Below, one piece after another: positions 26,958-35,982 of a stretch of 64,000 bases of DNA. Position 1 is the first letter of the stretch; each line of letters begins with the position of its first letter. A program made the position numbers and the translations under genes. Location: the NCBI GenBank assembly GCA_002393575.1, contig DGSN01000062.1:1-64000 (forward strand), in the 5' to 3' direction. This stretch comes from Prevotellaceae bacterium UBA4361. GTDB taxonomy: Bacteria; Bacteroidota; Bacteroidia; Bacteroidales; Bacteroidaceae. The notes beneath the pieces are model-generated. The model saw only the letters and a list, made by a program, of their open reading frames with translations, had not been told where the DNA came from and did not search any database.

Positions 26958-29900
26958 ATGAGAACCATCCGAACCATCCTCGTATTGCTCATGGCACTCA
27001 TCGTCCATGCAGCAAGCCTACGGGCACAATCGCGTCGTCCCATCGACCCGCAGCATCCACTCTGGCTCATCCACATCGACGTGTGGAACAACGCCAACCC
27101 GCAAAGCATCATCGACCTCATCCCCGACGATGTGAAGCCTTACGTCTGCTTCAACCTCTCCCTGTCGTGCCAGTACGACACGAACCTCAACATCTACAAG
27201 ATGCCACAGAACGCTGTCCTCACCTACAAGTCGTGGGCATCCGTGTGCTGTGCCAACAACGTGTGGTTCACCTGCCAGCCTGCCAGCGGAGGACACACCC
27301 ACATCCAGGATGACGACCTCGCCACCTTCGAATACTTCTTCACCCACTACCCCAACTTCCTCGGATGGAACTATGCCGAGCAGTTCTGGGGATTCGACGA
27401 GGCGAACGACAAGAGTTCGAGCACACAGGCATCGCGTCTGCAACTCTTCGCCAATCTCGTGCCAATGCACCACAAGTACGGCGGTGTGCTCATCATCAGC
27501 TTCTGCGGAAACATCTGGTCGCACGGACTCAACCCTGTCGGCATGATGAAGCGCAACAACGCCCTACTCAACGCTTGCAAGGCATATCCCGAATCCTGCC
27601 TCTGGCTCTACAAATACACCACTTCCTCCTGCTGGTACAACAACGAGAGCGTCACCCTCGCTCCGTTCATCTCGGGTCTTGCCACGAACTACGGCGTGCG
27701 CTACGACAACTGCGGATGGAACGGTGCGCTCGATGCACTCCTCGGCAGTAACAGTGGCAAGAAATACCCCGCTGCCTGCGGCTATGGCACCGTGCTGGAG
27801 CAGACTGCCATCAACGGCGGTGCCGTGTGGGACGGTCCCGAACTCATCTGGACGGAGGACTTCCGCGAACTGAGCCAAACCACTGTCGATGGCTACCGAC
27901 ACCGCAACTGGGGAACCTTACCAACCTTCGACAACGGTTGGCTCGACCTCTTCCGCAAAGTCATCGACGGCACCGTCTATATCCCTTCCCGCCAGGAAGT
28001 CATTGCCCGCAACAAAGTCGTCATCATCAACAACGACAACTGGAGCAACGATGCCACCAAGTATGCTGCACCAGCCAACCTCTACGACGGACTCTACAAG
28101 CAGAACGACACCTTCAACCGAGGCAACGGGCAGTTCATGGACAACCTCTGCTTCTTCAAGAAGACGGGTCGCTACCAGCCCATCCCCGTCGTCATCGACC
28201 TCTACGACAACCTCGCCCAGAGCATCCCCGTGCAGGTGAAGCGCACCGACTATGCCAACCGATGGACGAGCGAAGGGAGCAAGGTGAATGAATTCAACCG
28301 GCTCTATCCCGAAGTGAGCACAGGCGACCTCTTCGTGGCTCGCCACAACAACCAGCTCATCACCTATTATCCTTTCTCCTACTTCCGCTCGCAAACAACG
28401 GCATCTGCCGAAATACCGCTTCTCTACAACACATGCAACCAGCTCGGACTCGTGTACGGCAAGTTGAGCAACGGCGTCATCAACGAGTATGCCGACCACA
28501 TCGATGTCTATCTCAACAACTACCGCAACGACACCACCACCCTCGTCACCGACCAGATTATCATTCGTGGTGCCACATCCAAGCCAAGCTACAGCTTCAC
28601 CAAGCGGGTGAACGCACAAGCCAACACGCCAAGCGAGTCGTGGAATGCTTCGAACGGCACGTACACACTGAATGTCACACACCTCGGTCCCGTGGAGCTG
28701 ACCATCAACTGCGCAGGAAACGGCACGAACAAAAAGACCAATGTGAATCGCCACACCAGTCTCTCAGCCAACCTTCCTCAACAGCCAGCCGACTACATAG
28801 GCGACCTCATCCACGAAGCCGAAGACATCGACTACAAGAACGTGGGACGACTCATCACACACCAGTACAATCAGGCGCAAAGCTACCGAGGACATTCAGG
28901 CATGGGTATGGTGGAAATGGGCACGAACACCTCTGCCGCACTTCGCGACAAACCCAACATCAAGCACGCTGGCGACTATGCCATCCGTGTGCGCTACACC
29001 AACAGCACGTCGGGCACCTCCTTCCCAATCCCCCTGCAAGTGAACGGCACGAGCCTCAACGCCACCGTCGAAACCACTGCCACCAACGAATGGAAGGAAG
29101 CCGTGGTGCAAGTCCCTCTGAAGAACGGCGAAAACACCGTCATCATCCAGAACACGGCTGGCAAGGCATTCACCATCGACTGCGTCACCTATTCCCCACT
29201 CGACCCAAGCAGCACGGCATACAATCTCGACCTCACCAACGTCAGCGACGGTTCTCTGCCTCCAGGCTGGATAGCCAACGACGGCAACGAGGAACACGCC
29301 TACCCAACCCGCTACACCAGCGGTCCACGCACCTTCGAAGGGTTCACAGGCGACTTCAGCAAAGCCATCTATTGGCGCAACGCCAACGAAAACATCGAAG
29401 GAACGCTTACCTACGGCGCACAAGCCGACTATCCACTCACGCTTGCTCGTGGCGACTACAAACTGTCGTTCAACATGATTGCCTGGAAGGGACAGCCTAA
29501 ATACGCCGTCCGCATCCTCGATGCCAACGGCAGCGTCGTTGCTGAATCCGACAAGTTCAGCACCACCATCAATGCCGAAGGAAGCAAGACAGCGGACCTT
29601 TCGGGTTCAACCACCGAAGAATTCATCTTCTCCCTGCCTTCCTACGGCAACTACCGCATCCAGTTCCATTGCGACCCTTGGTGGAACGAACTCCTGCTCA
29701 GTTCCTGCGTCCTCCAGCCTGTGCAGCTCTCTCATGTGCTTGTCGTGTCACCAAGCAAACGAGGCACCGCCATCGCTTCCGTCACAGCTGCCGAAGCTGG
29801 TACTCAGGTCACACTCTCTGCCTCTCCAGCCGACTTCTGCACCTTCGAGGGATGGCGCACCTACAACGACGACCTCGTCATCAATGCCGACGGAACGTTC

Positions 29901-30635
29901 ATCCTGCCCGACCACGACGTCATCGTCAGCCCTATCTTCAAGGACGCAAGCGTGGATTACGAACTCGACCTCACCGCCACCTCCACAGGCTACATGCCAG
30001 AAGGATGGATTGCCACCGACGGCACCGACATCCACTCCTACCCGAACCGCTACGACCTCGGTCCGCGCACCTTCGAAGGCTTCACGGGCTATCAGGGCAA
30101 GGCACTCTACTGGCGCAACACCAGTGCCACCTACGGCACCCTGCCCGACTATCCGCTGACGCTCTCGAAAGGCAACTACGTCCTCTCCTTCGCCAATGCC
30201 GCATGGAAGGCAACGCCAGTTTTCAGCGTCCAGATTCTCGACACGGAAGGAAACATCGTGGCGGAAAGCGACAACTACACAGCCACGCCTAACGCCGAAG
30301 GAAACTTCCATGCCGACCTCAGTTCCTGCCCACTCCGCGAACTCACCTTCCGCATCGACCGTGCTGGCAACTACCTCATCAACTTCCAGCGCAAGAGCCA
30401 GGGCTACGACGAGTACCTGCTCCTCGACTGCTACCTCAACTACGAATATGAGATGGGCGACGTGAACATGGACAAGAGCGTCGATATTTCCGATGTCGTC
30501 ATGACCGTCAACCACATCCTCGGCAGCGACACACAAGTCAACCTCAGAGGTCTCTACCGCTACGGCGACATGGACCACAGTGGGATCATCGACATTTCGG
30601 ATGTGGTCGCCATCGTCAACAAGATATTGCAATAG
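26958..30635 (+). CDS. GH98-like glycoside hydrolase with C-terminal dockerin-like domain
   Basis: This 1225-residue paralogue of the preceding gene keeps nearly the same catalytic region (QSRRPIDPQHPLWLIHIDVWN, WNYAEQFWGFDEAND, DGPELIWTEDFREL) and CBM35/6-like module (DLIHEAEDIDYKNVGRL, about 610-750). It then carries two full copies of the shared beta module (about 753-916 and 999-1158) around an InlB-type repeat. The last 60 residues form two dockerin-like calcium loops, DVNMDKSVDISD and DMDHSGIIDISD, each followed by a short helix. Such domains often dock to cohesins or stabilise secreted enzymes; no cohesin is seen in the window. The protein has a signal peptide ending SLRAQ. It likely cuts glucuronoxylan or a related decorated glycan, by analogy with GH98 and the GH67 neighbour. 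Confidence 0.78.
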   Translation: MRTIRTILVLLMALIVHAASLRAQSRRPIDPQHPLWLIHIDVWNNANPQSIIDLIPDDVKPYVCFNLSLSCQYDTNLNIYKMPQNAVLTYKSWASVCCANNVWFTCQPASGGHTHIQDDDLATFEYFFTHYPNFLGWNYAEQFWGFDEANDKSSSTQASRLQLFANLVPMHHKYGGVLIISFCGNIWSHGLNPVGMMKRNNALLNACKAYPESCLWLYKYTTSSCWYNNESVTLAPFISGLATNYGVRYDNCGWNGALDALLGSNSGKKYPAACGYGTVLEQTAINGGAVWDGPELIWTEDFRELSQTTVDGYRHRNWGTLPTFDNGWLDLFRKVIDGTVYIPSRQEVIARNKVVIINNDNWSNDATKYAAPANLYDGLYKQNDTFNRGNGQFMDNLCFFKKTGRYQPIPVVIDLYDNLAQSIPVQVKRTDYANRWTSEGSKVNEFNRLYPEVSTGDLFVARHNNQLITYYPFSYFRSQTTASAEIPLLYNTCNQLGLVYGKLSNGVINEYADHIDVYLNNYRNDTTTLVTDQIIIRGATSKPSYSFTKRVNAQANTPSESWNASNGTYTLNVTHLGPVELTINCAGNGTNKKTNVNRHTSLSANLPQQPADYIGDLIHEAEDIDYKNVGRLITHQYNQAQSYRGHSGMGMVEMGTNTSAALRDKPNIKHAGDYAIRVRYTNSTSGTSFPIPLQVNGTSLNATVETTATNEWKEAVVQVPLKNGENTVIIQNTAGKAFTIDCVTYSPLDPSSTAYNLDLTNVSDGSLPPGWIANDGNEEHAYPTRYTSGPRTFEGFTGDFSKAIYWRNANENIEGTLTYGAQADYPLTLARGDYKLSFNMIAWKGQPKYAVRILDANGSVVAESDKFSTTINAEGSKTADLSGSTTEEFIFSLPSYGNYRIQFHCDPWWNELLLSSCVLQPVQLSHVLVVSPSKRGTAIASVTAAEAGTQVTLSASPADFCTFEGWRTYNDDLVINADGTFILPDHDVIVSPIFKDASVDYELDLTATSTGYMPEGWIATDGTDIHSYPNRYDLGPRTFEGFTGYQGKALYWRNTSATYGTLPDYPLTLSKGNYVLSFANAAWKATPVFSVQILDTEGNIVAESDNYTATPNAEGNFHADLSSCPLRELTFRIDRAGNYLINFQRKSQGYDEYLLLDCYLNYEYEMGDVNMDKSVDISDVVMTVNHILGSDTQVNLRGLYRYGDMDHSGIIDISDVVAIVNKILQ

Positions 30636-30668
30636 CATCGTCCATCACGACACAACGTACATGTTTCA

Positions 30669-30700
30669 ATCCATCTGCGCAAAGCACTGTGCAGATGGAT
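30669..30700 (+). terminator. Terminator after the second GH98-like gene
   Basis: ATCCATCTGC pairs with GCAGATGGAT, extended by inner pairs, and is followed by TTTGTTTT. It lies 33 bp after the stop codon. Confidence 0.8.
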
Positions 30701-30710
30701 TTTGTTTTAC

Positions 30711-30943
30711 GATTATCCGTTTGAATCCGACAACGGCCTGAAAGGCCAATAAGCACATAGCGCAGGGCAACGCCCTGGGTTTGTTATGAGCATTATCCAC
30801 GCCCTGCAAGGGCAAAAGCACAAAAAAAGAGTAACGCTTTTGCCCTTGCAGGGCGTTTGTCATACTGTCTGCCACCTAGGGCGTTGCCCCAGGCTAACTG
30901 CTCATTGTCCCTTCGGGACGTAATCGGCTGATTGCGGATAATC
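30711..30943. repeat. Nested inverted-repeat element, 233 bp
   Basis: The outer ends are GATTATCCG and CGGATAATC. Inside, GGCAACGCCCT (about 30766) matches the complement of AGGGCGTTGCC (about 30880). At the centre a perfect 21-bp arm (30799-30819) pairs with 30836-30856 across 16 nt. No reading frame is present. It has the form of a non-autonomous intergenic repeat. Confidence 0.75.
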
Positions 30944-31144
30944 ATTTTTTGTTTTGTGAATAGCCCACGAGAGCAAAGCCCTCCCCAAAGAGCAACTCTC
31001 TATGGGTGTCCGCTAAAAATGCCAAAGGCATGAAAGAACACAGGCAAGCGGTGAAGTGCCAAGCACGCCCCCCCTGCTAAGTACACAGTCGATAACATTA
31101 CAAGCTTCGAATCTACCGCCCCTCTTCTTCGCTTCTACTAAACC

Positions 31145-31290
31145 ATTCTTTCGTTTCCACTAAAATGCCGAGCCTTCGTTGTAATTCAAGCGAGCCCTCG
31201 TTTCATTCACGACGAGCCCTCGCTTGAACGCAAACGAGCCCTCGTCGATTTAGTAGAATCAAATTAACGCTTCAGCCAATCCATTCATGC
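31145..31290. repeat. Four-box 22-nt-period array, copy 2
   Basis: Boxes start at 31169 (one mismatch, CGAGCCTTCG), 31191, 31213 and 31235, exactly 22 nt apart and all in one orientation. Flanks are CACTAAAATGC on the left and GATTTAGTAGAATC on the right, then ACGCTTCAGCCAATCC. Confidence 0.85.
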
Positions 31291-31343
31291 GATTCTGACA
31301 ATCCCCTCAAGCAACCATAAAAAGACAACATGGGATGATTATC

Positions 31344-31525
31344 AACCACGAATTGCACGAACCTTAAGCTCGGCGAAGCCAATTAAACGAATTTTCAAGA
31401 GTTATCTAATTCTATTCCACGAATAAAAATGCATGCGTTTTTGAATTAGAGAAATTCGATAAAATCGAAATCAAAAATTCGTTTAATTCGTGCAATTGGC
31501 TACGCCGAGCTAAAGGTTCGTGGTT
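31344..31525. repeat. Large imperfect inverted repeat with AACCACGAA ends
   Basis: The left arm (31344-31395) and right arm (31473-31525) share AACCACGAA, AGCTCGGCG, AGCCAATT and AAACGAATTTT in complementary order; a CACGAATT block has shifted position between arms. A relative of its end lies at 46726-46760. Confidence 0.75.
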
Positions 31526-31665
31526 AAAAAACAGATGAGTGGATAAAATCGCAACAAGTTATGCTTTGTCGTTTCAGCCTTATTGATTTCAGTATTTTTA
31601 TTCTTCATCAAATGGCAATTCGCTATTTTATGGCATCTAACACGAATTAAATCAAAATTTTACAC

Positions 31666-31673
31666 TAACTTTG
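31666..31673 (+). promoter_or_regulatory. Probable -7 box for typA
   Basis: TAACTTTG followed by GC matches the Bacteroidetes -7 consensus. No good -33 box was found at the usual distance. Confidence 0.4.
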
Positions 31674-31817
31674 CAGCCGATTTCTCAGAAAAGGGACATC
31701 GGCTGCATCATTCTTGGCACGATGCCGAAATAGGTCAAAAGTCAAAAGTCAAAGGTCAAAGGCGACCTTAGACCTCAGACCTTAGTCCTTTGTCGTATTA
31801 ATATAATAAGGTAAAAA

Positions 31818-33623
31818 ATGCAGGACATCAGAAACATCGCAATCATTGCACACGTTGACCACGGAAAGACTACGCTGGTCGATAAGATGCTTATGGCTGG
31901 TCATTTGTTCAGAGAGAACCAGCAGACAGGAGATTTGATTCTGGATAACAACGAACTGGAACGCGAACGAGGCATAACGATTCTTTCGAAGAATGTCAGT
32001 ATCAACTACAAGGGTGTGAAAATCAATGTGATTGACACTCCAGGACACAGCGACTTCGGTGGCGAGGTGGAGCGTGTGCTCAACATGGCAGACGGCTGCA
32101 TCCTGCTGGTGGATGCTTTCGAAGGACCTATGCCACAGACTCGCTTCGTGCTTCAGAAGGCGCTGGAAATCGGCCTGAAGCCTGTGGTGGTGGTGAACAA
32201 GGTGGATAAGCCTAACTGCCGACCAGAGGAAGTGTATGAGATGGTGTTCGACCTGATGTTCAACCTCAATGCTACGGAGGACCAGCTGGACTTCCCTGTG
32301 GTGTATGGTTCGGCAAAGCAGGGATGGATGAGCGAGGACTGGAAGAAGCCTACGGACAACATCGACTATCTGATGGACGTGATTCTGAACACGATTCCTG
32401 CACCTCAGCGACTGGAGGGAACGGCACAGATGCTCATCACCTCTTTGGACTACAGCACTTACACGGGACGCATCGCCGTGGGACGCGTGCATCGCGGTAC
32501 GCTGAAAAGCGGTATGAACGTGACGATTTGCCATCGCGACGGCAGTCAGGAAAAGACGAAAATCAAGGAACTGCACACGTTCGAGGGCATGGGACACCGT
32601 GCCACGACGGAGGTGAGCAGCGGAGATATTTGTGCAGTGATAGGTTTGACGAACTTCGAGATTGGCGACACCATCTGCGACTTTGAGGAGCCTGAGGCAC
32701 TGCCAACCATCAGCATCGACGAACCAACGATGTCGATGCTCTTCACCATCAACAACTCTCCGTTCTTCGGCAAGGAAGGCAAGTTCTGCACGAGCCGTCA
32801 CATCGGCGACCGCCTGGCTCGCGAACTGGAGAAGAACCTGGCTCTGCGCGTGGAGCAGAAGGAAGGCAGCACGGACAGCTGGATTGTGAGTGGACGCGGT
32901 GTGCTCCACCTCTCTGTGCTGGTGGAAACGATGCGCCGCGAGGGTTACGAGTTGCAGGTGGGACAACCACAGGTGATTTACAAGGAAATCAACGGACAGA
33001 AGTGTGAGCCTATCGAGGAACTCACCATCAACGTGCCTGAGGAGTTCTCGTCGAAAATGATTGACATGATTACGCGCCGCAAGGGTGAGATGGTGTCGAT
33101 GGAGGCACAGGGCGACCGTGTGAACATTGAATTCGAGATTCCTTCGCGCGGCATCATCGGTCTGCGCACGAATGTGCTGACTGCCAGCCAGGGCGAGGCA
33201 ATCATGGCGCACCGCTACAAGAACTACCAGCCGTACAAGGGCGACATGCAGCGTCGCACGAACGGTTCGATGATTTCGATGGACACGGGCACGGCTGTTG
33301 CCTTCGCCATCGACCACTTGCAGGACCGTGGCAAGTTCTTCATCTTCCCGCAGGATAAGGTGTATGCTGGTCAGGTGGTAGGTGAACACGTGCATGAGAA
33401 CGACTTGGTCATCAACGTGACGAAGACGAAGCAGCTCACGAACGTGCGTGCTTCGGGTACGGACGAGAAGGCACGTATCATTCCGCCAGTGGTGCTGTCA
33501 CTGGAAGAGGCTTTGGAATACATCAAGGAGGATGAATACGTGGAGGTGACTCCAAAGAGTATGCGCATCCGCAAGATTATCCTCGACCACTTGGAGAGAA
33601 AACGCAGCGGAAGAGGGGAATAG
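31818..33623 (+). CDS. typA: Ribosome-associated GTPase TypA/BipA
   Basis: TypA is a translational GTPase related to EF-G and LepA that binds the ribosome and helps 50S assembly and stress adaptation. The 601-residue product has all the GTPase motifs: AHVDHGKTTL (G1, about residue 11), RERGITI (switch), DTPGHSDFGGE (G3, about 74) and NKVDK (G4, about 128). The EF-G-like domains and the TypA-specific C-terminal part follow (RTNVLTASQGEAIM, GFVFP-like FIFPQDKVYAGQVVGEH). The length is normal for the family. It stands alone between a repeat-rich region and acpP; the stop codon touches a heptamer tract. Confidence 0.97.
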   Translation: MQDIRNIAIIAHVDHGKTTLVDKMLMAGHLFRENQQTGDLILDNNELERERGITILSKNVSINYKGVKINVIDTPGHSDFGGEVERVLNMADGCILLVDAFEGPMPQTRFVLQKALEIGLKPVVVVNKVDKPNCRPEEVYEMVFDLMFNLNATEDQLDFPVVYGSAKQGWMSEDWKKPTDNIDYLMDVILNTIPAPQRLEGTAQMLITSLDYSTYTGRIAVGRVHRGTLKSGMNVTICHRDGSQEKTKIKELHTFEGMGHRATTEVSSGDICAVIGLTNFEIGDTICDFEEPEALPTISIDEPTMSMLFTINNSPFFGKEGKFCTSRHIGDRLARELEKNLALRVEQKEGSTDSWIVSGRGVLHLSVLVETMRREGYELQVGQPQVIYKEINGQKCEPIEELTINVPEEFSSKMIDMITRRKGEMVSMEAQGDRVNIEFEIPSRGIIGLRTNVLTASQGEAIMAHRYKNYQPYKGDMQRRTNGSMISMDTGTAVAFAIDHLQDRGKFFIFPQDKVYAGQVVGEHVHENDLVINVTKTKQLTNVRASGTDEKARIIPPVVLSLEEALEYIKEDEYVEVTPKSMRIRKIILDHLERKRSGRGE

Positions 33624-33783
33624 TGAGAAGTGAGAAGTGAAAAGTGGAAAGTGGAAAGTGAAAAGTGAAAAGTGAGAAGTGAAAAATGCCATCCGGTCAA
33701 ATCGCTTCACGCTTCACGCTTCACACTTCACGTTAAACACTTCACGCTTCACGTTAAACACTAAACGCTTCACGCTTCACGTT
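33620..33783. repeat. Heptamer tracts downstream of typA
   Basis: AAGTGAAA-type heptamers (33620-33685) end in ATGCCATCCGG, followed by TTCACGC/TTCACGTTAAACAC heptamers (33701-33783). They lie directly on the typA stop codon. Confidence 0.7.
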
Positions 33784-33916
33784 ATTTTGCGAAGTCGGTG
33801 TTGCAAAAACGCGCATGATTAACAAAAAAGGAGTGATTTATGCACACATTTTCTTCACCGTGTGCAATTTTTTCGCTTTTTTAATGAAAACTTTATGCTC
33901 GTTGTCGGAAAATTAT

Positions 33917-33924
33917 TACCTTTG
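33917..33924 (+). promoter_or_regulatory. Probable -7 box for acpP
   Basis: TACCTTTG followed by C, in an AT-rich stretch 143 bp before acpP. No clear -33 box. Confidence 0.4.
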
Positions 33925-34066
33925 CACACGAATTGCGAGCGAAAGGGGCGAAATGTGTCGAAAAACGAGCATGTGAGACGCTGGACTCTCGCAGTCTTTT
34001 CGTGAAAACAAAAATGATTATTAGTGATAGAAAATAAAATTATTAACACATCAAAAAATTAAGATT

Positions 34067-34303
34067 ATGTCTGAAATTGAATCAAAAGTAAAGTCTATCA
34101 TCGTAGATAAACTGGGTGTTGACGAAGCAGAAGTTAAGCCAGAAGCAAGCTTCACTAACGACCTTGGTGCTGACTCTCTTGATACTGTAGAGTTGATTAT
34201 GGAGTTCGAGAAGTCTTTCGGTATCAGCATTCCAGACGACGAGGCTGAGAAGATTTCTACAGTTGGTGATGCAATCTCTTATATCGAAGAGCACGCAAAA
34301 TAA
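34067..34303 (+). CDS. acpP: Acyl carrier protein
   Basis: The 78-residue acidic protein has the phosphopantetheine attachment motif GADSLDTVELIMEFE, with the modified Ser near residue 38, and the usual four-helix ACP layout. It carries growing acyl chains for fatty-acid synthesis (type II). It is followed by fabF and rnc, a common Bacteroidetes gene order. A long leader of about 140 nt separates it from its likely promoter. Confidence 0.97.
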   Translation: MSEIESKVKSIIVDKLGVDEAEVKPEASFTNDLGADSLDTVELIMEFEKSFGISIPDDEAEKISTVGDAISYIEEHAK

Positions 34304-34313
34304 TAAGGAATAG

Positions 34314-34414
34314 AAAATTGCGAATTACGATTGACGACTGACGGGCAGAAAAAGGGGGCGACGAATGAATTTGTTGCGTCTTTCCGTTTTGCGTTGTTCG
34401 TAATTCGTAATTTT
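34314..34414 (+). terminator. Long hairpin, probable terminator after acpP
   Basis: Arms at 34314-34330 and 34398-34414 match at 16 of 17 positions (AAAATTRCGAATTACGA); the right arm is followed by TTCTTTT. An inner GACG/CGTC hairpin lies in the loop. It may limit acpP-to-fabF read-through. Confidence 0.6.
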
Positions 34415-34628
34415 TCTTTTTAAAAGAACAGTGAAAAAAACGTTTATAGTTTAGAGTCTTAGTAAATTAAAAGTTAATAGTTAGAAGTTAAAAATAATCA
34501 ACGAAAAGGAAAACGAAAACCATCATCTGGATGGCATTCTTCACTTTTCACTTTTAACTTTTCACTTACTTGTCACCTTTTCTTTATTAAAACTCAAAAC
34601 TTAGAAACTTAAAAACTCAGAAACTTAA
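34415..34628. repeat. Heptamer and octamer repeats before fabF
   Basis: The gap holds an inverted copy of the CCATCC-plus-heptamer unit (CATCTGGATGGCATTC then TTCACTTTTCAC, 34520-34565) and an AACTTAAAAACTCAG octamer tract running up to the fabF start. Confidence 0.6.
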
Positions 34629-35891
34629 ATGGAATTGAAAAGAGTTGTTGTAACAGGACTCGGAGGCGTTACCCCACTTGGTCTCAACATCGAGGAGACA
34701 TGGGAAAACGTGAAGAAAGGTGTTAGTGGCGCTGGTCCTATTACTCATTTCGACGCATCACAGTTCAAAACTCAGTTTGCATGCGAGGTGAAGGGATTCG
34801 ACTCATCTGCATATATCGACCGCAAAGAGGCTCGTAAGATGGATCTCTACACCCAGTATGCCCTGGTTGCTGCAAAGATGGCAGTGGCTGACTCGGGCAT
34901 GAATCTCGAGACTGTTGACAAGAACGAGATTGGTGTTGTGCTTGGTGTGGGTATTGGTGGTATTCACACCTTTGAGGAAGAAGCTGGCAACTATGCCGTA
35001 AACGGTGCCACACTTGGTCCTAAGTACAATCCGTTTTTTATTCCAAAGATGATTGCTGACATAGCATCTGGACTCATTTCCATTGAGTATGGATTCCACG
35101 GACCAAACTACACAACAACCTCTGCTTGCGCATCTTCAACGAATGCCATTGCCGATGCGTTCAACCTCATCCGTCTAGGCAAGGCAAATGCCATCCTCAC
35201 GGGTGGTTCGGAGGCTGCCATCTTCCCTTCAGGTGTAGGTGGTTTCAATGCGATGAAGGCTCTCTCCACTCGCAATGATTCGCCACAGACTGCCAGCCGT
35301 CCAATGAGCGCAAGCCGCGATGGTTTTGTGATGGGCGAAGGTGCGGTGGTTCTCGTGCTGGAGGAATTGGAGCACGCTTTGGCTCGCGGTGCAAAGATTT
35401 ATGCTGAGGTGGCAGGCTGCGGTCAGTCGGCTGACGCTTACCACATCACAGCCACTCACCCAGAAGGCTTGGGCGCAAAGCTCGTGATGGAGCGCGCACT
35501 GAAGGATGCAGGCATGAAGCCAGAAGACATTGACTACATCAACATGCATGGCACTTCGACTCACGTTGGCGACATCAGCGAGGCAAAGGCCATCAAGGAT
35601 GTGTTCGGCGACTATGCTTACAAACTCAATATCAGCTCGACCAAGTCGATGACAGGCCACATGCTGGGCGCTGCCGGAGCTGTTGAGGCTATGATCAGTG
35701 TGCTTTCTGTGAAGAATGACATTGTTCCTCCAACCATCAACCACGACCCTGAAGACAAAGACGAGGAAATCGACTACAACCTCAACTTCACATTCAATCA
35801 GGCTCAGGAGCGCGAGGTACGTGCTGCTCTCAGCAACACCTTTGGTTTTGGTGGACACAATGCGTGTGCTATCTTCAAGAAATACAAATAA
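34629..35891 (+). CDS. fabF: 3-oxoacyl-ACP synthase II
   Basis: FabF condenses malonyl-ACP with acyl-ACP in fatty-acid elongation. The 420-residue product has the catalytic Cys in TTSACASSTNAI (about residue 163) and both active-site histidines, in NMHGTSTHVGD (about 305) and TKSMTGHMLGAAG (about 340), plus the FGFGGHNA C-terminal motif. Length and motifs are standard. It follows acpP and precedes rnc on the same strand. Confidence 0.97.
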   Translation: MELKRVVVTGLGGVTPLGLNIEETWENVKKGVSGAGPITHFDASQFKTQFACEVKGFDSSAYIDRKEARKMDLYTQYALVAAKMAVADSGMNLETVDKNEIGVVLGVGIGGIHTFEEEAGNYAVNGATLGPKYNPFFIPKMIADIASGLISIEYGFHGPNYTTTSACASSTNAIADAFNLIRLGKANAILTGGSEAAIFPSGVGGFNAMKALSTRNDSPQTASRPMSASRDGFVMGEGAVVLVLEELEHALARGAKIYAEVAGCGQSADAYHITATHPEGLGAKLVMERALKDAGMKPEDIDYINMHGTSTHVGDISEAKAIKDVFGDYAYKLNISSTKSMTGHMLGAAGAVEAMISVLSVKNDIVPPTINHDPEDKDEEIDYNLNFTFNQAQEREVRAALSNTFGFGGHNACAIFKKYK

Positions 35892-35982
35892 GATTACAGT
35901 TTTGAAACGGGGAAAAGGGACTCACGAAGAGTGAATCCCTTCCAGAATTCCCCAACCCAATACTTTAACTCGTTAAATAAAG

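Larger units (their letters stand above)
30944..31817. other. Gene-free region before typA
   Basis: No convincing gene lies here. It holds a four-box array (31169-31244), a large imperfect inverted repeat (31344-31525), a likely -7 box TAACTTTG (31666-31673) for typA, and an AAGTCAA heptamer tract (31736-31770). Confidence 0.6.

Noticed and set aside
30450..30635. Dockerin-like domain as proof of a cellulosome
   Set aside because: No cohesin or scaffoldin is in the window; dockerin-like tails also occur in bacteria without cellulosomes.
31583..31771. Small plus-strand frame of 62 codons before typA
   Set aside because: It runs through the likely promoter and a heptamer tract and has no ribosome site or family match.
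31782..33395. Minus-strand open frame of 537 codons opposite typA
   Set aside because: Antisense shadow; typA shows all GTPase motifs on the plus strand.
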